A stretch of 64,000 bases of DNA from Neoarius graeffei (Eukaryota > Chordata > Actinopteri > Siluriformes > Ariidae): assembly GCF_027579695.1 (NCBI RefSeq), contig NC_083577.1, forward strand, positions 57,070,283 through 57,134,282, read 5' to 3'. A program made the translations under genes and the position numbers. Below are positions 10,708 to 22,776 of this stretch, piece after piece (within the stretch, counting starts at the first letter, position 1; each line of letters starts with the position of its first letter). The notes below the pieces were generated by a model. The model was not told the DNA's origin and made no database searches. It worked only from the letters and a program-made list of their open reading frames with translations.

Positions 10708-13700
10708 GTGAGTCACTCTGAAACCTGTGGCTACTGGCGGCAAGAAATGTCATTCTTCATCTGCTGTTGAATAATACAATTATGCAAGCCATAAAGTTCG
10801 GGACATCACTGTTGTGATGTTTTTCAGGTTACGCTTATTTCAGAAGTTTGATAACTTCCGAATCCTTGTATGTGGCGGAGATGGCAGTGTCGGCTGGGTC
10901 CTGTCTGAAATTGATAAACTCAATCTTCACAAACAGGTATGTCTCTGCTCTTCGATATATTATTCATAAATGAAAGGGTTTTGATGGGTTCTGTGAAAGC
11001 GACGACTGAAGATGTTTACTCTTATTGGCAGTGCCAGCTAGGCGTGTTGCCTTTAGGCACAGGAAACGACCTGGCACGTGTGCTTGGCTGGGGGCCATCA
11101 TGTGATGATGACACGCAGCTCCCTCAGATACTGGAGAAACTGGAGCGAGCCAGCACCAAGATGCTGGATAGGTACAAACACCTCACGTCTATTTAAAAAG
11201 CAAACCTAGAACACTTCCCAAAATGTGTTCTGTGATGAACATATACAGTTTACTTCCATTTGTTACTCTCTAGTCGGCAGCAAATTCAAATTCTGATGAT
11301 GACATAGCCATTGGTAGTGGGAGACAAGGGAGCCAAATTGGCCGTCATCTCCTGGTGGGAGGGATGGCCTACTCTGTGTCATGTGCGTCTGTGAGCTCAT
11401 GTATGCAGAGGAGGGCAGATAGCATTTTTATCCGTGTGCATTATGCTGCCCTGTGATGCAGCATGAGCAGCAGTTTGAAAAGATGTGGTTGGCTGGCTTC
11501 ATGTGTTTCTGAGGAAGAAAATGGAAAAGAAATTTTAAAAATTTAATTTCGAACAACATGACTGTTGTACTCGCTTTGATAGATGTCATTTCAACATCTT
11601 TGAATATATTCATGATACTGATAGTGAAAAAACCACAGTGTTAAAAGAAGTTACCACTCTGAGTGTGATAATCTAATTTAGTATAAATACGCAGGTGATT
11701 ACAGGAAATCGCACACGCTGATTGGTTGAGAAATCCAGACTATTTCTCGATAATCACCTCGAGCGACTCGGCAAAATGGCGGCCGGTTGCTTCGTCACCG
11801 TAAGTGAGGAAGAATTACAAATTATGAAAGAAAATGCTGTTCCTAAAAGCACTAAAGATGCTACAAAGTTTGCTCTAAAACTATTCAAAGGTAAGGTGGA
11901 ATTGTGATTTCCATCCATCAATTATCTGTAGCCGCTTTATCCTGTTCTACAGGGTCGCAGGCAAGCTGGAGCCTATCCCAGCTGACTACGGGCGAAAGGC
12001 GGGGTACACCCTGGACAAGTCGCCAGGTCATCACAGGGCTGACACATAGACACAGACAACCATTCACACTCACATTCACACCTACGGTCAATTTAGAGTC
12101 ACCAGTTAACCTAACCTGCATGTCTTTGGACTGTGGGGGAAACCAGAGCACCCGGAGGAAACCCACGCAGACATGGGGAGAACATGCAAACTCCACACAG
12201 AAAGGCCCTCGCCGGCCACGGGGCTCGAACCCAGAACCTTCTTGCTGTGAGGCAACAGTGCTAACCACTACACCACCGTGCCGCCTGGAATTGTGATTTA
12301 TTTTATCTATTTCAAAACAAAGTGTGAGTCGGCATAGATAAGTGACACAAGTCTGCATGCATTACATTTGCATGCCACTTTTGAAGTTTGAAAAAAGTAA
12401 TTTTTAATACGATTTTTAAATTTCTTTAAATAATCACCTGTGTATTTATACTAAAACAATTATTCGCCTCAGGCTCAGTGAATATTGGTGATTATTGTAC
12501 ATACAGGATGCTTTTTCAGTGGAATAAAAACATTTATTTTTTTCGCGGTTCGGTTTCCATCAAATCTTGCGCTCTGATTGGCTGGTGAGCAGGTCCATAT
12601 CCTACGATACGGACCCCAGTTACGGACCCTGGTTATGGACCTCTGGCGACTCGCTCGTTCAAAACAACAACAAACATAGTCGCATTTCTTGTCAACATTT
12701 ATCTTTTTTTTGTAAGATTTATTAATAAGGCGGTACAGTGGTGTAGTGGTTAGCGCTGTCGCCTCACAGAAAGAAGGTCCGGGTTCGAGCCCCGTGGCCG
12801 GCGAGGGCCTTTCTGTGCGGAGTTTGTATGTTCTCCCCGTGTCCGCGTGGGTTTCCTCCGGGTGCTCCGGTTTCCCCCACAGTCCAAAGACATGCAGGTT
12901 AGGTTAACTGGTGACTCTAAATTGACCGTAGGTGTGAATGTGAGTGTGAATGGTTGTCTGTGTCTATGTGTCAGCCCTGTGATGACCTGGCGACTTGTCC
13001 AGGGTGTACCCCGCCTTTCGCCCGTAGTCAGCTGGGATAGGCTCCAGCTTGCCTGTGACCCTGTAGAACAGGATAAAGCGGCTAGAGATAATGAGATGAG
13101 ATGAGATTTATTAATAAGATTATCAAAAATCTTATAAATTTTTGCCAGCATTTCTCAGGAGAATAGCATTAATTTTACAGCATGGATAGCGATAAAGACA
13201 GTCTTCACAGTGAAAGCGAGTTTTACTACCCTGAGGAAGAAGAAATAAAAGAAAACATTTCAGGAGAAAGCTAAAAACCTGTAACTGTTGCTAACGCCGA
13301 GCAAAAACATGGCTGAATCCTGAATGTCTCAATTTTGTATAAATAGGGGACTACATAGGCGGCAAAATGCAGTTTTTTTCCTGCCATGGAAGTGCACTTG
13401 CATGGTGAAATACTGTGACCTCAGCCTTGAATACTGACCTCGGCCCAGAGGGCCTCGCTCAGTACTTTCAAGACCTCGGTCACGGTATTTCACAAAACGG
13501 ACCTCCCAGCTCGTAAATAACATATATGTATTCTATTCCCTTCCAGCAGGTTTCATTCATTTGGTTCAATAGCATGCAATATTGTTAGCATATCACTTAT
13601 CCTATGTGTATTACATCACTCTATCCAATGGAGAATGAGCATTGAATATGGTTTACGATACTGCATGGTTGTCAAGACAACATGACGTCATACATCGGAG

Positions 13701-16700
13701 CTGATGCGAATATTCAGTGAGAGAGAGTTTTGTGTTGTGCAGGCACAGAAGCATTTCTTTGTTTGCCGGGAAAGAGAAAGACGCATTGAACACCCGAAAG
13801 ACTACCAAAACTTCATTCGATATTCTTCACGCATATTTACAAGCAGTGGCGAATCGTTACTATTAGAGCTGGGACTTCAGCTCAGCCAGAACAGGGCAAA
13901 GGATTTTGCAAGGGATTAGTGTCAGGCTGCCAGGTCGCTCTGTTGTGTGTATGGTTGTTGATATTGATTTTAAAAGTAACTAAGTAAATTACATAGGGAA
14001 ATGAATACTTAAGTCTGAGTGAAAAATACTGGGGTGAGTGTGTGTGGAAGAAGAGTCTGGAAACAGAACTCTTAGTTTCTCGGTCATTAGCTTGTGCTAC
14101 TTGCTCTCAATAACACTGGCTTGACCGCTTTATTAGCATTCGTTAACATTACTGATGAACGCTACACCGACTGGAAGGTGACTTCACTGCTATGCTGACG
14201 GCGCTGACTCACAAGTAAGCTCGTGCTGGCCTTCGAGAATGCTGATATGAAGAGAGTGTATAATAATAATAATAATAATAATAATGGCTTTTTTCATGGT
14301 ATATCAAATATATTCCATTCAGCTAGCATGATCTTGAACTCGTCTTCGACTCATTCAGCATCATGCTTGCTGAATGGAATATAGCTGAAATACCATGAAA
14401 AAAAGCCAGCCAATATTATTTAAATAATAACATTGACATCATCTCAGGGGCGGCACGGTGGTGTAGTGGTTTAGTGCTGTCGCCTCACAGCAAGAAGGTT
14501 CTGGGTTTGAGCCCAGCGGCCGGCGAGGGCCTTTCTGTGCGGAGTTTGCATGTTCTCCCCGTGGGTTTCCTCCGGGTGCTCTGGTTTCCCCCACAGTCCA
14601 AAGACATGCAGGTTAAGTTAACTGGTGACTCTAAATTGACCGTAGGTGTGAATGTGAGTGTGAATGATTGTTTGTCTCTGTGCCAGCCCTGTGATGACCT
14701 GGCGACTTGTCCAGGGTGTACCCCGCCTCTCGCCCATAGTCAGCTGGGATAGGCTCCAGCTTGCCCGTGACCCTGTAGAACAGGATAAGCGGCTACAGAT
14801 AATGGATGGATGGATGGACATCGTTTTGGTTATTATTCACTGATATTATGAATAATTGTTAATTGTAAATAATTAGTAATCCAATAAGATATTAGATTAA
14901 TAACATATTGTAACTGTCATACACTGCATTCTTTTGACCAGATCATGGCATGTTTTTATATCAGAGATTTCTATTGTATGTAGCTAGACAATAAATTGAC
15001 GTACATTTTTCTTTTTTCCATCATACCCTTTTATAATGTAATATACCTTTTCTAGTATTTGCTGTGTTTACCCTGTCATATATTTTTTTCCGTTGAAGGT
15101 ATTGCAACCACTTGTTAGGGTTGCACAGTACTTTTCACATCGTTAAGGGTTGTGTCCTAACAGAATCTTTTTGTTGCAATCCCAAATGAGATACTTGCAG
15201 TGCAAGTCAGTTAAGCAAACAGGATGCTCAGCTGACTCAACATAGCTTCTCTGTTTTGTGTGCATTTTTGTAGCATGCACCTGCTCTCTGCTTTTCACAG
15301 GTGGAGTATAATGACGTATGAGATTAAAATACCTCCCAAACACAGCTGTCCTGCCACACCGGAGGAGGCAGAGGACTGCCAGGTACCTGCACCACAACCC
15401 CAACACACACCAACCGCCACGCACAACCTCAGAGGAACCTTATTTAGGTTTAAAGTGAACAGCCATTTATTTGCTCATTTCCTGTTGACAGTGTTTATCC
15501 ACCCTGGAGCTCTGAGTTACGAATGCTTTGTGTGGACACATACAAATGTGATAAACACCAGACAAAAATTGTTCAGGCTGATTTCCTAACAGGGTTTATG
15601 GAGGATTGTCTTTCAGATAAGCAAGCCTGTTTTACTTATTTGGCTTAATGAATATGCAGTGTTTCAACATAAGAGTGCAAAATGCAGACATTGTTAATGT
15701 AAATAAATTGTCCCCAGTTTGATTTACTGAACCCTGAAAGTTACTTTCCCTATGGTGATTGTATGCACATATTTATATCACTATAGAGCAGGTACTAAAT
15801 TTGTGTAAACCTCTTTGCTGAAGACCAAAATGGTGATTACATTTCATACAAATATTTAAGTTATTCCACGAAATCAAGTCGTATATGAGTTGATAGCCGA
15901 CAAGTAGCGCCAAGTTGGCTATAAGCCGGCTATAAGCCATGTACGACAAGATTGAGTGGAATAACTGGTTTATGATATCCACATTCGCTGGATTTTGAGA
16001 AATGGAGCATTTTTATTTTTTGCAAATTCAATAAATAAAAACTTTATACAAAACGTCCGACAAAATCATTTCCGCTTAGAATGTAAACAAACCGGCAAAA
16101 TGACAGTAGCAATTTGTGAAAAATGCTATAATAATAATTCTTGAAAAATTAAAAAAAACATACGTTCTGACCATCAAATTCTTTTATTCCATTTTTTTTG
16201 TGGTTTTGTTTTCGAGTAGAGTTTTTATTTCATCCTCGGTTGGTTCAGCAACACGCTCTGCCATTTTGTTTTTCTCTACTCACGGTATATGAGCTGATAT
16301 CCTTGCAATAGAGTAGCCAGTCAGAGTGCGCGATTGCTCATACCCAGTGAATGTGGATAGAATAAACCACAATATCTCAAAACAATGATAACATTTTTAG
16401 AAATTATGATTTCATATTGCCACGGTAATTGGTTTCAAATCTCAGATTTGCATCACTTTTGCACCGACAGTGCCAACAGTGTTTATAGAGAACCTACAAA
16501 AAGGTGTTTTTTGTTTTTTTATATTTAGTTTATAACCAGAACATATACTTGTATACCTCTTGACTTTGTATTCACAGTGGCAGATCCATAACAGAGGCCA
16601 GTTAAGTCCCATCTCCTTAAATTGCTGAATTGATTATTTTGATCATTCTATTAAGTTTTTCTAGTAGCATTTGGGGTCTTGGACATTCACAGTAAATTTT

Positions 16701-18984
16701 AGGACAGTAGTCCTGGTAACTAATTAATAAAAGCCTGACATGACAGACATGCTAAATGACAATAGAAACACATCGGTTTCTATCATCAAAATCTGACAGA
16801 CAAACTAACGTCTACCATCATATTCTGACAGACACTCTAGATGACAATAGCAACAAAACTGTTTCTTACATTATTAATCTGACAAATTTAGTAATAATAT
16901 TAAATACCTCATCACTAGAACCAAATAATAAAATAAAATATTGAAATAAAAAAGATAAAATTTATTTTCAAAATTGAAATATCAACAATAATTGTCAGAA
17001 CAGTGACGATAGACACGACTGTGTCACTTTCACGGGGAAATAACACATTGAAATGGCCTGTCGGCTGAAAGGGTCGCAAGTGGCTCTGATTTATCTCAAC
17101 TTACGATAGTTTTCCTCCAGAAAAATTTAAATATGAATGCACAAATATATTCTCAATGTTTCTATCGTCAAAAATTTCTATCGTCAGGATATCTGACTGA
17201 AAATCTTACCTTGATTTATTTGATGAAATCTAGCTGTCAGAACTCCAAGTCTTGCCCGGAAGTAAATGTCTGCCGTCACAAAAATCACGCGCAGTAGAAT
17301 TTCCTCTTTGCGTCAGTCAACATGTGCGTGGCGAGGGCTTGAATTTTGCTATCGTCAGGTGCATTAGACTGACAGACTGACGATAGCATTTTTTTAAAAA
17401 TAACTGTGGGCTTCTCTCGTGAACGAAATAGTTTTTTCGCTGTTAATCTATTTCAACTCTATCTGTTGACACCCAAAAATGATAAAGCCTGCTTCCACAC
17501 GATAACTACCAAAGATCCATAATGGCCGAGTCTATCGTCAGGTCATCTGACAGAAATTCACTGACGATAGCAACAGGGATAATGAAAGTGATTTTTAAAA
17601 TGGGAGTTATGTCTGTCAGATATGTCAAAGAAATAGAACTTTATTCTTTAAAAATCTTTTATTGATATACTCAGTGTATTTTTAAATGACGTGCTGTTTT
17701 AGAAGACCAAATACCATATTTTCAATCTTGAAAATATTACCTCACTGAAAAAAGGACAAGAAAAATTTCTTATTTTGTGGGCAAGTGATTAATGGATCCA
17801 GTTACGGTAGAATCTGCCAGTTTGACCACCTTATATTTGATACACAATTATGCGGCATACTACATGTTTCAAGCGAGTCTGCCTTTCGAGTTCATAAAAC
17901 CAGTGAAATTTAGTTCCTCTGAAATTTGATCATTGTGATATGTGTTTATTTCTGTAATATCTCACAAAATATCAGGCCATTCTGTGACTGGGAAGTTATT
18001 TAATTTGAGGGGATTCTCTCGCAAACAGTGTGCATGAAATCACTCACGTCGCGCAGTCAAGCAGACAGAGGAAGTCCGTGTGCGCATGCGCAGGTTTACC
18101 TTGACTGTGCAGTGACAGTTACATCATTCCGTCGCTAAACGAACAGCTGATCACACCAAGGTGCTCACTGACTGCCGATATTTATTAGTTTGGTCCTGCG
18201 TTTCCTTTCCTTCGCAACATAACGTCTTTTCTTCTCACTTTCCGTTACTGTAGTCGGTCTTTCACGTTTCATTCGCACACTCACGTCCTCTATTTTTCTC
18301 TCTGGTTTCAAATTTGTATCCCATAATGCCTTGCGCAAACGGGGAAAGCCCTCCACGTGATGCATGACGTAGTATCTTGAATTGGGTCATGGTGAAGCAG
18401 GAAAAAATAGCAGAGAATTTAGGGCCATGTGGCCTTAAATTCATTAATCGATCTATTTTAAAAAACCTAATAAAATTGGAAGCCTGTGATTCGAATTCAG
18501 TAGCCTTCAGTCCACTAAACGGAAATAACTGGGTGTCAGGGAAAATTCTTTTTATGACCTGCACTTGAAAAATCTGAAAGGCAGTACAGCTTTAATTTCC
18601 ATTTCTAGAACTTTCTTTGCAGTTGTTACTTGCTGTGACTCTTGAGAGCACTTAGTACAGTCAAAAAATCTAATTTATATCTTGCTTCCTCTCCTTACTT
18701 TGCATGTGACACCATAACACAATAACACGGTAATAAAATTATTCATTGTAAAATATCCCTCAACATGCTCACTAAGACTGCTTGCAATTTGTTACATAGC
18801 ACGCAAATGATTTCTTTCGGATGTTAGTAAATCAGAACCTGAGAGCTATTATATACGTGGCTGTAGTTTCAGATATCAGATTATGAGGATTCAGTTGCTG
18901 CTCATCTCACAAAGATCCTCAACTCAGATCAGCACTCCGTGGTCATATCCTCAGCAAAGTAAGTCCACCCATGCAGTACTGTGT

Positions 18985-19053
<69 letters not shown>

Positions 19054-22000
19054 CATATCCTGGGCTAGCAGATCTAGAGAAATTATCCTCTCCTCTCACC
19101 ACCAGGATCCTGTGTGAAACAGTCAAGGACTTTGTTGCCAAGGTTGGGAAGTCCTATGAAAAGAGCACCGAGAACACCGAGGAAGCTGAAAGCATGGCTG
19201 TGAAAGTGAGTTTACACTGCACCTTGCTTCTATATGGGTTTAGTTTGGCTTTTGTGGAAGAATTTTAATCCTGCATTCACAAAGCAGCATTTTCTGTCCA
19301 AGTTCACAAGACTCCTGTCATAGTGTCAGGCAACATGATGATGAACAGCTTGTGACACAGTAGTCAGCTATGACCCAGTCAATCAATAAATCCAAGTGAT
19401 TGGCTCGAGTAAAGTTCTTAAACCGATCCTGCAACACACCACTCTCGTAACTACAGTCCCTACCTGTGATTTAGTTCCTATTCTACAGTGTTTGCATACG
19501 AAAAGAAAAACAAAGTAGAAATTCTAACTGCACTTTAATCTTTTCGAAGGTTTATGATAATTTTAAAAAGCATTTAAAGAAAAGTAATATAATTATACTA
19601 TGCATAGGTGTAAAGAATACAGTAATCCATACAGTGGTGCTTGAAAGTTTGTGAACCCTTTAGAATTTTCTATATTTCTGCATAAATATGACCTAAAACA
19701 TCATCAGGTTTTCACACAAGTCCTAAAAGTAGATAAAGAGAACCCAGTTAAACAAATGAGACAAAAATATTATACTTGGTCACTTATTTATTGAGAAAAA
19801 TGATCCAATATTACATATCTGTCAGTGGCAAAAGTATGTGAACCTCTAGGATTAGCAGTTCATTTGAAGGTGAAATTAGAGTCAGGTGTTTTCAATCAGT
19901 GGGATGACAACCAGGTGTGAGTGGGCACCCTGTTTTATTTCAAGAACAGGGATCTATCAAAGTCTGATCTTCACAACACATGTTTGTGGAAGTGTATCAT
20001 GGCACGAACAAAGGAGATTTCTGAGGACCTCAGAAAAAGCGTTGTTGATGCTCATCACGCTGGAAAAGGTTACAAAACCATCTCTAAAAAGTTTGGACTC
20101 CACCAATCCACAGTCAGACAGATTGTGTACAAATGGAGGAAATTCAAGACCATTGTTACCCTCCCCAGGAGTGGTGGACCAACAAAGATCACTCCAAGAG
20201 CAAGGCGTGTAATAGTCGGCGAGGTCACAAAGGACCCCAGGGTAACTTCTAAGCAACTGAAGGCCTCTCTCACATTGGCTAATGTTAATGTTCATGAGTC
20301 CACCATCAGGAGAACACTGAACAACAGTGGTGTGCATGGCAGGGTTGCAAGGAGAAAGCCACTGCTCTCCAAAAAGAACATTGCTGCTCATCTGCAGTTT
20401 GCTAAAGATCACTTGGACAAGCCAGAAGGCTATTGGAAAAATGTTCTGTGGACAGATGAGACCAAAATAGAACTTTTTGGTTTAAATGAGAAGCGTTATG
20501 TTTGGAGAAAGGAAAACACTGCATTCCAGCACAAGAACTTTATCCCATCTGTGAAACATGGTGGTGGTAGTATCATGGTTTGGACCTGTTTTGCTGCATC
20601 TGGGCCAGGACGGCTTGCCATCATTGATGGAACAATGAATTCTGAATTATACCAGTGAATTCTAAAGGTAAATGTCAGGACATCTGTCCATGAACTGAAT
20701 CTCAAGAGAAGGTGGATCATGCAGCAAGACAACGACTCTAAGCGCACAAGTCATTCTACCAAAGAATGGTTAAAGAAGAATAAAGTTGATGTTTTGGAAT
20801 GGCCAAGTCAAAGTCCTGACCTTAATCCAGTGGAAATGTTGTGGAAGGACCTGAAGTGAGCAGTTCATGTGAGGAAACCCACCAACATCCCAGAGTTGAA
20901 GCTGTTCTGTACGGAGGAACGGGCTAAAATTCCTCCAAGCCAGTGTGCAGGACTGATCAACAGTTACCGCAAACGTTTAGTTGCAGTTATTGTTGCACAA
21001 GGGGGTCACACCAGATACTGAAACCAAAGGTTCACATACTTTTGCCACTCACAGATATGTAATATTGGATCATTTTCCTCAATAAATAAATGACCAAGTC
21101 TAATATTTTTGTCTCATTTGTTTAACTGGGTTCTCTTTATCTACTTTTAGGACTTGTGTGAAAATCTGATGTTTTAGGTCATATTTATGCAGAAATATAT
21201 AAAATTCTAAAGGGTTCACAAACTTTCAAGCACCACTGTATGTAATGTGTCTACTGACGTGTCTTGTGAAGTTTTCTAAAATGTATAGTTTTGATTTGCA
21301 GTCGTTGTTAAATCCTTGATCTACAGTACTGTGCAAAAATCTTAGGCACATGCAAAGAAACGCTGTAGACCAAAAATGGCTTAAAAATAATGAAATGAAA
21401 TGTTTCAACATTAAAAATATACTATAAACAGCAGTAAGCCATAATAAATGAAACAAAGTCAATATTTGGTGTGAGACGACCCTTTGCTTTAAAAAAAAAA
21501 TCATAGTCTCAGGTACAATGAGAGCAGTTTGATAAGGAAATGAGCTGTAGGCTTTACTGAGCATCTTGCAGAACCAGCCACAGTTCTTCTGGACACTTTG
21601 TCACACTTGCTTCTTCATTTTGCAGCAAAACCCAGGAGCCTTCATTACGTTTTCTTTTTTAATCTGAAAAGTGGTCTCTTATGTAGATTAGATTAGATTA
21701 AACTTTATTGATCCCTTTGGGAGGGTTCCCTCAGGGAAATTAAGAATATGCTGCTCAGATACAAACTTTTTTTTCTGTAACATTTAAAGCAATACAGCCT
21801 TTCGATTTCATAAACTCGGTGACATTTAGTTCCCTCTGAAATTTGTCATTGTGATACATGTTTATTTCTGTAATATCTCACAAAGAACCAGGACATTCTG
21901 TGGCTGGGAAGTTATTTAATTTGAGAGGTTTCCCGAGCAAATAATGTGCATGAAATCGCTCACTTTGCACAGTCAAGCAGACAGAGGAAGTCTGTGTGCA

Positions 22001-22744
22001 CATGTGCAGGTTTACCTTTTTCTTCTTCTTTTTTTTCTTTTGGGTTTTACGGCAGCTGGCATCCTCAGTGTTGCATTACTGCCATCTACAGGTTTACCTT
22101 GACGATGCACTGACAGTTCCATCATTCTGTCGCTAAATGAACAGCTGATCACACCGAGGTGCTCGCTGACCGCCAATATTTATTAGTTTGGTCCTGCATT
22201 TCCTTTCCTTCGCAACATATCTTCTCACTTTCCGTGACTTTCACATTTCATTCACACACTCACGTCCTCCATTTTTCTCTCCTGTTTCAAATTTGTATCC
22301 CACAATGCCTTGCGTGAACAGGGAAAGCCCTCCACATGATGCATGACGTAGTATCTTGAATTGGGTCATGGTGAAGCAGGAAAAAATAGCGGAGAATTTA
22401 GGGCCACATGGCTCTAAATTCATTAATTGCTCTATTTAAAAAACCTAATAAAATTGGAAGTCTGTGATTTGAATTCAGTAGCTTTCGATTCACTAAACAA
22501 AAATAATTGGGTGTCAGGGAAAATTCTTTTTATGACCTACACTTGAAAAATCTGAAAGACAGTCTACCTTTAATTTTGTGCTGGAAAACAAATGTTTGAA
22601 AGTCTAAAATGTTTTTGTACTGACTTGATAATGTAGAAGTCATAAAATAGAACTCTATATAACAAAGTTTGAGTGAAAAAAATAGGGTGCCTAAGACTTT
22701 TGCACAGTACTGTATGTATGTATGTATGTATGTATGTATGTATG

Positions 22745-22776
<32 letters not shown>

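Larger units (their letters stand above)
11678..12454 (+). mobile_element. TIR element carrying a first exon (family C), holding a SINE
   Basis: The ends carry TAGTATAAATACGCAGGTGA and its near-exact inverse (12431-12453). A GATTGG (CCAAT-box inverse) precedes an ATG at 11776. A SINE (11911-12285) was inserted 20 bp after the exon's donor. Confidence 0.65.

Noticed and set aside
8546..12358. Recurrent 85-146 codon frames with [17 protein letters not shown]
   Set aside because: This is translated SINE body, seen in every SINE copy of the window.
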